NCBI GenBank assembly: GCA_050954865.1
Contig: JBPBQN010000023.1
Location: 1 to 11,953 of the forward strand
Reading direction: 5' to 3'
DNA length: 11,953 nt
DNA from: Mucilaginibacter_A sp050954865
GTDB lineage: Bacteria; Bacteroidota; Bacteroidia; Sphingobacteriales; Sphingobacteriaceae
The notes below the pieces were generated by a model, which saw only the letters and a program-made list of their open reading frames with translations, was not told the DNA's origin and ran no database searches. Made by a program: the position numbers and the translations under genes. Within the stretch, counting starts at the first letter, position 1, and every line of letters starts with the position of its first letter. Below, one piece after another: positions 6,244 to 11,953 of the stretch.

Positions 6244-7341
6244 TTACTTAATACTGGTTACATTTTTCTTGAGTTCAGTTTCCAAACTCTGCAACTCCGT
6301 ATTCAGCGCTTTGCGGTTTTGTGTGCCTTCATCGTGGATGCGTTTTACTTCATTCAGCGTTTCAATCAGCGATTGCGTAGTGCGTTTCAGCGTATCGATG
6401 GAAACTACTGTTTTTTCGTTTTCGCGCGCCACATCAATACTGTTTTGCTTCAATAGTTCGGCATTTTTTTGCAGGATGGCATTCGTGGTATCCGAAATCT
6501 TTTTCTGCACTTCCACATGCTGTTTTTGCCGGTTTAAAGCTACAGCAATCGTGAGCTGGTTTTTCCAGACCGGAATTGTGGTGGAAATAATCGACTGCGC
6601 TTTTTCTGCGATAGAAGTATTGTTGTTTTGCACCACGCGGATTTGCGCCAGCGATTGCATCATGATAAACCGGACCACTTTCAAATCAGCCAAACGCTTG
6701 TCCAAACGATTCACAAAATCACGCAGATCGGCAATTTCATAATCCTGATAATCAGCGGGATTGGCATCCATTTGCGCCAGTTTTTCGCTCAGTTCGTTAA
6801 ATTTCAGCTGACCGGAAATAATTAGTTCTTCCATCTGTTTGATGTACGAAACGTTGCTATCAAACATGGTTTGCAACGAGCTGTTATCTTTGATGGAATT
6901 AACGCGGCCGGCTTTAATTTTATTGGTGATTTTATCGATGTTGTTCACCACCGTATCATATTTCTGGAAAAGCTTTTGTGTATCTACCACCATCTTTTTC
7001 AGGAACGGAATTTTTGACAGGATTGACTTAAACGAACTCTGTTCCAGTTCATCCACATCAATATAATTCAGTTCCGTAAGCAAATCTGTAATTAAGCCGC
7101 CAACTTCGCCGGAATTGTAGGTGCGAACCGAAGTTAAAAACGCATTGCTATATTTTTCCATCGAATTTTGCACTTCCACGCCATAATTCAAAATAGAATT
7201 TACATCTTTTGGATCGATGGCTTTGTTGATTTCATTCAGTTTCTGTTCATCTGCAGAAGTGATTGCGGACAGATCAACATTACCATCTTTATCCATTTTA
7301 ACCGAAGGAACGGGCTGATTTACAACTGACGTAGTTTCCAT
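6244..7341 (-). CDS. Toxic anion resistance protein, TelA/KlaA family
   Basis: This 365-residue protein is predicted soluble and alpha-helical, with long coiled-coil stretches, and matches the TelA (KlaA) family by its layout: SILSKIPFLKKMV and a QKLFQKYDTVVNNIDKITNKI block, then a SYIKQMEELIISGQLKFNEL block, a RDFVNRLDKRLADLKVVRF block, and a conserved end in which IISTTIPVWKNQLTIAVALNRQ precedes a long helix. Length is normal. Family members occur in plasmid and chromosomal tellurite-resistance loci; the mechanism is not established. The gene follows the second terD by 61 bases, a gap that contains a hairpin, and precedes the 319-residue gene by 10 bases. Confidence 0.9.
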   Translation of the reverse strand: METTSVVNQPVPSVKMDKDGNVDLSAITSADEQKLNEINKAIDPKDVNSILNYGVEVQNSMEKYSNAFLTSVRTYNSGEVGGLITDLLTELNYIDVDELEQSSFKSILSKIPFLKKMVVDTQKLFQKYDTVVNNIDKITNKIKAGRVNSIKDNSSLQTMFDSNVSYIKQMEELIISGQLKFNELSEKLAQMDANPADYQDYEIADLRDFVNRLDKRLADLKVVRFIMMQSLAQIRVVQNNNTSIAEKAQSIISTTIPVWKNQLTIAVALNRQKQHVEVQKKISDTTNAILQKNAELLKQNSIDVARENEKTVVSIDTLKRTTQSLIETLNEVKRIHDEGTQNRKALNTELQSLETELKKNVTSIK

Positions 7342-7367
7342 ATTGCGTAAGTTTTGGGTTGAAATTC

Positions 7368-7392
7368 AGGTCGATACTGTTTTTATCGACCT
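7368..7392 (-). promoter_or_regulatory. Perfect 8-bp hairpin between terD and telA
   Basis: AGGTCGAT (7368-7375) and ATCGACCT (7385-7392) are perfect inverted copies around a 9-base loop. The hairpin starts 10 bases after the terD stop. No T-run follows on either strand (minus continues GAATTTC), so it is not a standard intrinsic terminator. A role as a transcript-stabilising or processing stem, giving different levels of TerD and TelA, is a reasonable reading. Confidence 0.6.
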
Positions 7393-7402
7393 AAAATTGG
7401 TG

Positions 7403-8017
7403 TTACAAATATTGATTGATCACCGTAGTAATGGTTTCCGGCAGCTTTTTATCGTTGGTTGGCTCGCCAATGGCATTAAATTTCCACTCGTTGTTACGTT
7501 TGTAAAAAATGCCCATCACCATCGAAACATAACCTGAAAAACCAGAATTATGCGCAATATCGTACGTGGCAAAAACCTCTTTCACCATTTTCGGCGTGCC
7601 TTCGTAAATGCGGATCGAAGCAAACGGAATCTTGCCAAAATCATGTCCGCGGAAACTGTTCAGCACAAAAGCTACATGTTCAATATTACTGTTCAGCAGC
7701 GAAAAATCAAGCGTGATCACTTCATTATCCAAACCGTCATCACCATCAATATCGCCCGTTAAATCATCACCACTGTGTTTTATCGAACCGTTTTTTGATT
7801 TCAGGTTGCCAAAATAAATGGTTTCCTGTAGTTTTTTATCAGCATCAAACAGCGCGCAACTGGCATCCAGATCCACTGCTTCTTTTGTCGTACCAAATCC
7901 GAAGAAACCTTTCTTTTCGATTGCGCCCCAATTGATGCCCACGCAAATATTCTGCAGCTTGCTTCCGTTGGCTTTTTCCAGGTTGATGCGCTGTCCTTTT
8001 TGAAGATTAATGGCCAT
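7403..8017 (-). CDS. TerD domain protein, second copy (204 aa)
   Basis: TerD-domain proteins are calcium-binding beta-sandwich proteins of the tellurium/stress-resistance family. This 204-residue copy opens MAINLQKGQR, the same ten residues as its upstream paralogue. It has NICVGINWG at 23-31, VDLDASCALFD at 48-58, the acidic calcium-site region HSGDDLTGDIDGDD at 81-94 followed by DNEVITLDFSLL, and FRGHDFGKIPFASIRIY in the C-terminal half. Between the W30 motif and the first DLDAS it carries a Gly/Phe/Lys insert (KKGFFGFGTTKE) that the first copy lacks. The start lies 4 bases after the first terD stop, so the two are translationally linked. Confidence 0.93.
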   Translation of the reverse strand: MAINLQKGQRINLEKANGSKLQNICVGINWGAIEKKGFFGFGTTKEAVDLDASCALFDADKKLQETIYFGNLKSKNGSIKHSGDDLTGDIDGDDGLDNEVITLDFSLLNSNIEHVAFVLNSFRGHDFGKIPFASIRIYEGTPKMVKEVFATYDIAHNSGFSGYVSMVMGIFYKRNNEWKFNAIGEPTNDKKLPETITTVINQYL

Positions 8018-8021
8018 AATA

Positions 8022-8576
8022 TTAGTTGTATTTGTTTAAATAATCCTGCAAACCGCCTTTCATGCCCACGCCAACCGCTTCAAATTTCCATTTGCCTTCG
8101 CGCTTGTAAATACGGCCAAATTCTACGGCTGTTTCGATGGAGAAATCTTCTTCCAGTTCGTATTTTAGTAATTCTGTATTGGTTGAAGTATCGAAAATCC
8201 GCACAAAAGAATTTCGAACCTGACCAAAATTTTGCCTTCTGCTCGCCGCCTCGTGAATCGTGACTACAACTGTTAATTCCGTAGCCTTCGGATCAACCAA
8301 AGCCAAATCAATTTTTACCTGTTCATCATCGCCATCGCCAGCTCCTGTCAGGTTATCGCCGGTGTGTTCTACGCCACCATCCGGAGAAAGCAGATTGTTG
8401 TAAAATACAAAATGCTCATCAGAAAGCAGTTTTTTATTTTCTCCTAAAATGAAAATCGAAGCGTCCAAATCAAACTCCGTTCCGGTAGAAGAAGTGTTGG
8501 TATCCCAGCCCAAACCGATGGTAAATTTGGGCGCATTGATGTTTTCCCGTTGTCCTTTTTGCAAATTTATGGCCAT
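8022..8576 (-). CDS. TerD domain protein, first copy (184 aa)
   Basis: The ATG at 8576 is preferred over an in-frame ATG at 8618 because it gives MAINLQKGQR, identical to the start of the neighbouring paralogue; the 14 extra residues have no family match and would overlap the candidate promoter. The protein has 184 residues, with FTIGLGWDT at 18-26, FDLDASIFIL at 35-44, the acidic region HTGDNLTGAGDGDDEQVKIDL at 71-91 (likely calcium ligands), ELTVVVTIHEA at 100-110 and NFGQVRNSFVRI at 116-127. It is the first gene of the ter-type cluster on the minus strand and probably its promoter-proximal gene. The length is close to that of classical TerD/TerE proteins. Confidence 0.93.
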   Translation of the reverse strand: MAINLQKGQRENINAPKFTIGLGWDTNTSSTGTEFDLDASIFILGENKKLLSDEHFVFYNNLLSPDGGVEHTGDNLTGAGDGDDEQVKIDLALVDPKATELTVVVTIHEAASRRQNFGQVRNSFVRIFDTSTNTELLKYELEEDFSIETAVEFGRIYKREGKWKFEAVGVGMKGGLQDYLNKYN

Positions 8577-8615
8577 GCGCTTTGTGTTTATGTAGAAATA
8601 AGGTTTAATTACCTT

Positions 8616-8642
8616 CAAATTTAAGATAACTACTCAAATATA
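8616..8642 (-). promoter_or_regulatory. Candidate promoter -7 boxes of the ter-type cluster
   Basis: On the minus strand two sequences fit the Bacteroidota -7 consensus TAnnTTTG: TATATTTG (8642 to 8635) and TAAATTTG (8623 to 8616). They lie about 40-65 bases upstream of the chosen terD start. Neither has a clear TTG at the -33 spacing. Dispersed element copy 4 is just upstream. Confidence 0.4.
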
Positions 8643-8654
8643 AATTTGTTGATT

Positions 8655-8682
8655 CCTATATTTTATAGGATAAAAGAAGTAT
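8655..8682 (+). repeat. Dispersed intergenic element, copy 4, with overlapping palindrome
   Basis: The element is TTTTAT (8661-8666), AGG, then ATAAAAGAAGTAT, differing from the others by C to T in GAAGCAT. An overlapping perfect palindrome CCTATA-TTT-TATAGG occupies 8655-8669. It lies upstream of the two candidate -7 boxes of the ter-type cluster, where a regulator or the -33 contact would be expected. Confidence 0.6.
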
Positions 8683-8700
8683 GTGTTTGTTACGCGCTGA

Positions 8701-8747
8701 GCGGCTATACTTTAAAATATTTTTGATGAATATTATTTAGGAGCCGC
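8701..8747 (-). terminator. Possible structured 3' end of the cytochrome-TMEM220 transcript
   Basis: GCGGCT (8701-8706) and AGCCGC (8742-8747) can pair across the TMEM220 stop codon, enclosing a smaller AATATT (8716-8721) / AATATT (8729-8734) stem. No T-run follows on the minus strand, so this is a poor intrinsic terminator, though it is the only structure seen at the end of this transcript. Confidence 0.25.
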
Positions 8748-9104
8748 AAGGTAATCAATCAGCAAAGCCGAAGTGATAATCAGCAGGCCAAAAAACTCAC
8801 GCGTGCGTTCAATGTAAGGTTTGGTAGCCTGCATTTCTTCTACAATGCTTGGCCTTTTGTAAATGGAAATCCAATCCCAAACGCCATCTTTAATGAAGAA
8901 TAAAATTACTGCATAAAAAAGGTATCCGGCCATCAAGCCCAAATAAATACGCGGATAATAGATTTTGAAAACTGCCAATCCGCAGCAAATCGTTACCGCC
9001 ATATAAATGCTCACCCAAAGCCATGCATCGTCGTCATTGAGGTTTACATAGGCAAAACCCAGAAAAGCCACGAAAAAAACACCATTCAGAATGCTTAAAA
9101 ACAT
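8733..9104 (-). CDS. TMEM220 family membrane protein
   Basis: This small 123-residue protein has four likely membrane helices (about 3-21, 28-46, 53-71 and 101-118). LNDDDAWLWVSIYMAV at about 22-37 matches the family hallmark, an N-D-P/D-D-aromatic motif after the first helix, and ERTREFFGLLIITSALL near the end matches the conserved R-E-x-x-G-L-L segment before the last helix. The biochemical function of TMEM220-like proteins is unknown in bacteria and in animals. It begins one base after the stop of the cytochrome/FG-GAP gene (TAA-C-ATG), strong evidence for translational coupling and perhaps for a shared function. Confidence 0.82.
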   Translation of the reverse strand: MFLSILNGVFFVAFLGFAYVNLNDDDAWLWVSIYMAVTICCGLAVFKIYYPRIYLGLMAGYLFYAVILFFIKDGVWDWISIYKRPSIVEEMQATKPYIERTREFFGLLIITSALLIDYLAAPK

Positions 9105-9105
9105 G

Positions 9106-10656
9106 TTATTTTTTAGGTTGATGCAACTGATTTATAAAGATGGACAAGCCGTAATTTGCTGATTTCCAAGCATGATCTAACGCTTCCGGCGCCGGGCCAG
9201 GACTTTGGGCGAAGTTTCCGGTGATGATATCCATATCGCCGTCGCCATCAATATCTCCTTTTTCCAGCGCCAAAGTTTTAATCGGAACTTTACTTTTTTG
9301 AATGTACGATTTGAAAGCAAATTTAGCCGAATTGGTATTTTCGAGATAAACAAACGATTCATCAACCAGCTTGCCAAAATCCGGAAAAAAGGAAGTAGCA
9401 GCAAAATCTACATCGCCATCCTGATCAAAATCTTCTGCCAAAACTTTGGTTACGCCATAAATCGGGTAAAAAAAATGTTCGGTAAAAACAGCATTGCCCT
9501 GATTGATATTCAGCCGGATGCCATGAAAAGCTTTTAAAATGTTGGAATAATCGGCATTATCGCCGTGCACCGTTACAATATCTGTGCGGCCATCATGGTT
9601 ATAATCTACTAAAACCATATCCGTAGTGCCATAATCCGGCGGAAAACGCAGCACTCTTTTTGCCTTAAATTTGAGGTTTTCCTGCTGATAAAAAATGTAA
9701 ACGCTTTCATCACCCTGCGAAAACAGTGCTACAATATCATCTTTTCCATCGCCGTCCATATCTTTGATGTAGCATTTTATGGCACCGGCCAGCGGAAGCA
9801 AAACCTGCTCCGTGTATTTTCCAGACTTGCCTTTTTTGTAAAGCGATAACGAACCGATTTTATTGCCAAAATTGCAAACCACGATTTCAGGAATGCCGTC
9901 ATGGTTTAAATCCTGAATTTCTGCATGAACCGGCCGGTGCAAAGCAGTGATCATTGGCTGAACCTGATTGTTTTCAAACTCGGCGTAAGAACCAGTGCTC
10001 AATTCTGTTGGATATAATTTGCCGATTTCGGTGAAGTAGGTGCGGTTTCCAGCAAAATTAAAATCTACCGCCGGACTTTCTGTTTCGATGGTTTGCGTTA
10101 CGCCGGTATCATATTTCCAGGTAAAAACTTTATTGTAAAAATTACCAATCCATAAAGTTTTGGTTTCAGGATTGTACTTCAGGCTGGTAATTAAAGACGG
10201 CGAAGTGCGGTCAATCTGAATATCTTCCCGCGCAAACTGTTTTAGTGGCGTGTTTCGGGTGAGGCGTTTTTCATCCAGCGTAACACTATCCGGCGCATTT
10301 TTTAAAACATAATTGACCAGTTTAGTCCAGTTTTCTTCCGAAATCACCGGCTGATCCGGAATGATATGCGCTTTGTTAACGATCGCTTTTTCCTCATTAG
10401 ATAAACCTCGCAACGGATCATATCCCGGATAAATAATGCCCATACGCGCGCCCATTACGGGCAGCACATGGTTTTTCCAGATTTCTTTGGTCAGCCCTGC
10501 CGGATCTGCCGCCATGTGGCAAACGGTGCAATGACGAATGAAAAGTTCTCTACCTTCATCCTCCACCGGCAATGCTTTTTTTACCGTGAAAGAATTAAGC
10601 GTGAACAGGATCGTGGCCACAAAAAGACCGGCTAAAAACAGTATTCGAAAACGCAT
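9106..10656 (-). CDS. Exported c-type heme protein with FG-GAP (VCBS-like) repeats
   Basis: This 516-residue protein begins with a signal sequence (basic RFR, hydrophobic 5-20). A heme c domain follows, with C43-T-V-C46-H47 and candidate axial methionines in LPVMGARMG (Met68 or Met72), about 120 residues in all. The rest is a beta-propeller-like region with five calcium-binding FG-GAP loops: DLNHDGIPEI (249-258), DMDGDGKDDI (299-308), DYNHDGRTDI (351-360), DFDQDGDVDF (409-418) and DIDGDGDMDI (468-477). Residues 155-240 look like an additional blade or two without the calcium motif. The protein probably acts in the periplasm or on the surface as an electron carrier or sensor attached to a binding propeller; the substrate is unknown. 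The stop lies one base before the TMEM220 start. No type IX C-terminal sorting domain is apparent. Confidence 0.88.
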   Translation of the reverse strand: MRFRILFLAGLFVATILFTLNSFTVKKALPVEDEGRELFIRHCTVCHMAADPAGLTKEIWKNHVLPVMGARMGIIYPGYDPLRGLSNEEKAIVNKAHIIPDQPVISEENWTKLVNYVLKNAPDSVTLDEKRLTRNTPLKQFAREDIQIDRTSPSLITSLKYNPETKTLWIGNFYNKVFTWKYDTGVTQTIETESPAVDFNFAGNRTYFTEIGKLYPTELSTGSYAEFENNQVQPMITALHRPVHAEIQDLNHDGIPEIVVCNFGNKIGSLSLYKKGKSGKYTEQVLLPLAGAIKCYIKDMDGDGKDDIVALFSQGDESVYIFYQQENLKFKAKRVLRFPPDYGTTDMVLVDYNHDGRTDIVTVHGDNADYSNILKAFHGIRLNINQGNAVFTEHFFYPIYGVTKVLAEDFDQDGDVDFAATSFFPDFGKLVDESFVYLENTNSAKFAFKSYIQKSKVPIKTLALEKGDIDGDGDMDIITGNFAQSPGPAPEALDHAWKSANYGLSIFINQLHQPKK

Positions 10657-10728
10657 GCGGCAAGTGGAAATTATAAAGAACGTTAAAATGCTTTAAGATT
10701 GCGATCTTCTGTAGGTAAGATTATAAAG
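10657..10728. repeat. Intergenic gap with a 9-bp direct repeat and a small hairpin
   Basis: ATTATAAAG occurs at 10670-10678 and again at 10720-10728, 50 bases apart, the second copy abutting the tRNA 3' end. Between them AAGAT (10695-10699) pairs with ATCTT (10704-10708) around TGCG. The hairpin lacks a following T-run. It is the only candidate for a transcript end after the tRNA, and no promoter consensus for the cytochrome gene is seen in the gap. Confidence 0.4.
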
Positions 10729-10800
10729 TGGCCCCGACGGGAATCGAACCCATATCTAGAGTTTAGGAAACGCCTATTCTATCCGTTGAACTACGGGGCC
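10729..10800 (-). tRNA. tRNA-Arg with anticodon CCU
   Basis: This 72-base cloverleaf is read on the minus strand. The acceptor GGCCCCG (from 10800) pairs fully with CGGGGCC (10736-10730), with discriminator A at 10729. The D arm is GTTC-AACGGATA-GAAT, the anticodon loop TTCCTAA gives CCU (Arg, codon AGG), the variable loop is AGAT, and the T arm is ATGGG-TTCGATT-CCCGT. CCA is not encoded; the sequence after the discriminator is CTT, so CCA would have to be added enzymatically. The anticodon stem GGCGT/ACTCT has a C-U mismatch at its middle pair (29-41) and a G-U at 27-43. It begins 10 bases after the metG stop and may be transcribed together with metG or from its own promoter. Confidence 0.93.
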
Positions 10801-10805
10801 ATTTG

Positions 10806-10813
10806 CAAAATTA
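10806..10813 (-). promoter_or_regulatory. Candidate -7 box for the tRNA-Arg gene
   Basis: On the minus strand TAATTTTG (10813 to 10806) fits TAnnTTTG and ends six bases before the first tRNA base. A TTTA lies about 20 bases upstream, close to the -33 spacing. The box overlaps the metG stop codon. If used, the transcript would start almost at the mature tRNA 5' end. Confidence 0.3.
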
Positions 10814-11953
10814 TCGGATCACACTACCATTAGTAAACGCTTCCGATGGTGTTGCAAAACTAAGTTTTCCTTCCGGATTTTCGGCCATCAAAATCATGCC
10901 TTGCGATAAAATTCCTTTGATTTCGCGCGGTTCCAGATTTACTAAAATACTGACTTGTTTACCTACAATCGCTTCCGGTTCAAAATATTCTGCAATGCCG
11001 GAAACTACTGTTCTTTGATCCAAACCAGTATCAATAGTTAGCTTCAACAGTTTTTTGGTTTTAGCTATTTTTTCTGCGGATAAGATCGTTCCTACGCGAA
11101 TATCCAGCGCAGCAAACTGCTCAAATGTAATGTTTGCTTTTGCTTCAACCAAAGGCAATTTTGCCTGTTCGTTTTCCATTTTGGTGTTTAATAGTTTCTG
11201 GATTTGTGCTTCAGTTTGTTCATCTTCAATCTTTTCAAATAAAAGTTTGGCTTCGTTTAGCTGATGATTTTCCGGCAGCAAATCAATCGTGCCGGATTTG
11301 TCCCAGTTTTGGGCTGATAAATTTAGCATGGTAAACAAAGCATCGGCACTGTTTGGCAAAAATGGCTGTGATAAAATGGCCAGATTTGCAGCAACCTGCA
11401 AGCCAATATTCAATACCGTTTGTACACGTTCCGGGTCTGTTTTAATTAGTTTCCACGGTTCTTCATCCGCCAGATATTTGTTGCCTAAACGTGCCAGGTT
11501 CATAAACTCACTTAATGCTTCGCGGAAACGGTAATTTCCCAAAGCTAAACCAATTTTTTCCGGAAAAGCTTTTAATTGATTGATCACTTCGATATCCTGA
11601 TAAGATAAAATGCCTTTTGGCATCACTTTTCCATCAAAATATTTATGCGATAAAACAAGCACGCGGTTGATGAAATTTCCATAAATCGCAACCAGTTCAT
11701 TGTTATTTCTGGCCTGAAAATCTTTCCAGGTAAAATCGTTATCTTTCGTTTCCGGCGCGGCAGAAGTTAAAACGTAGCGCAAAACATCCTGTTTCCCAGG
11801 AAAATCTTTTAAAAATTCCGGCAGCCAAACTGCCCAGTTTCTTGATGTAGAAATTTTATCGCCTTCCAGATTTAAAAATTCATTTGCCGGAACCTGATCT
11901 GCCAGATGATAATTACCATGCGCCATCAGCATTGCCGGGAAAATAATGCAATG
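10811..11953 (-). CDS. metG: Methionyl-tRNA synthetase, C-terminal part (5' end outside window)
   Basis: The open frame continues to the right edge with residues HCIIFPAMLMAHG, so the protein starts outside the window and the first ATG seen (11932) is not the real start; 380 residues are visible. VPANEFLNLEGDKISTSRNWAVW includes KISTS, the class I KMSKS-type loop for ATP. The anticodon-binding helical domain follows (ALSEFMNLARLGNKYLADEEPWKL and PFLPNSADALF). After a linker of about 45 residues comes the EMAP/Trbp111-like tRNA-binding domain (FAALDIRVGTILSAEK, VSGIAEYFEPEAIVGKQVSILVNLEPREIKGILSQGMILMA), which also supports dimerisation in bacterial MetRS. The enzyme charges tRNA-Met for initiation and elongation. 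The C-terminal domain is complete and ends close to the tRNA-Arg gene. Confidence 0.96.
   Translation of the reverse strand, partial: HCIIFPAMLMAHGNYHLADQVPANEFLNLEGDKISTSRNWAVWLPEFLKDFPGKQDVLRYVLTSAAPETKDNDFTWKDFQARNNNELVAIYGNFINRVLVLSHKYFDGKVMPKGILSYQDIEVINQLKAFPEKIGLALGNYRFREALSEFMNLARLGNKYLADEEPWKLIKTDPERVQTVLNIGLQVAANLAILSQPFLPNSADALFTMLNLSAQNWDKSGTIDLLPENHQLNEAKLLFEKIEDEQTEAQIQKLLNTKMENEQAKLPLVEAKANITFEQFAALDIRVGTILSAEKIAKTKKLLKLTIDTGLDQRTVVSGIAEYFEPEAIVGKQVSILVNLEPREIKGILSQGMILMAENPEGKLSFATPSEAFTNGSVIR

Noticed and set aside
6215..6742. A 175-codon plus-strand open frame opposite telA and the 319-residue gene
   Set aside because: It is antisense to the strongly supported TelA-family frame, has skewed Ser/Phe/Cys composition typical of a shadow frame, and no recognisable domain.
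7874..7886. TGCTTCTTTTGTC, a near match to the dispersed element
   Set aside because: It lies in the coding sequence of the second TerD (TTKEA), lacks the TTTTAT arm and differs at two positions, so it is likely chance.
8000..8263. An 87-codon plus-strand open frame opposite the first terD
   Set aside because: It lies antisense to a clear TerD domain and its translation shows no family features.
8577..8618. Longer start for the first TerD gene at 8618
   Set aside because: The extra 14 residues have no family match, the paralogue starts at the matching MAINLQKGQR, and the region holds a promoter-like box.
10670..10728. ATTATAAAG direct repeats next to the tRNA as an integration attachment site
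   Set aside because: The repeats are only 9 AT-rich bases, do not copy the tRNA 3' end, and enclose no integrase or cargo.

Overview
The window reads as ordinary chromosome of a Bacteroidota bacterium, probably of the order Cytophagales. Three things point there: a gliding-motility lipoprotein gene (gldD), candidate promoters with the Bacteroidota -7 box TAnnTTTG and no clear Shine-Dalgarno sites, and a moderately AT-rich composition with A-rich sequence before starts. The genus cannot be fixed from the sequence. No insertion sequence, phage gene, CRISPR array or integrase is visible.

Layout. Positions 1-317 (minus) hold the N-terminal part of a secreted subtilisin-type (S8) peptidase. A 339-base divergent gap full of small repeats follows. 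Then come four plus-strand genes: a 12-unit TPR protein (657-2063), a phosphosulfolactate synthase family protein (2179-2940), shikimate dehydrogenase aroE (2983-3786) and gldD (3773-4366), which overlaps the end of aroE. From 4402 onward every gene is on the minus strand. In transcription order these are metG (3' part, entering from the right edge), a tRNA-Arg, a c-type cytochrome/FG-GAP protein coupled to a TMEM220-family membrane protein, and a five-gene ter-type cluster: terD-like, terD-like, telA-like, an unrecognised 319-residue protein, and terC-like.

How the parts work together. The ter-type cluster (8576 to 4402) joins two calcium-binding TerD-domain proteins, a TelA/KlaA-family protein and a TerC-family multi-pass membrane protein; this gene set is associated with tellurite or toxic-anion resistance and with envelope or metal stress. 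The gene between telA and terC is the least explained protein here. The cytochrome/FG-GAP protein and the TMEM220 protein are separated by one base and probably made together, which suggests a shared envelope function. aroE and gldD are likely co-transcribed although functionally unrelated.

The most notable non-coding observation is a short dispersed element, consensus TTTTA(T)-N3-6-(A)TAAAAGAAG(C/T)AT. It occurs four times (near 363, 2049, 4364 and 8661) in intergenic DNA or across stop codons and is not explained by the annotated genes.
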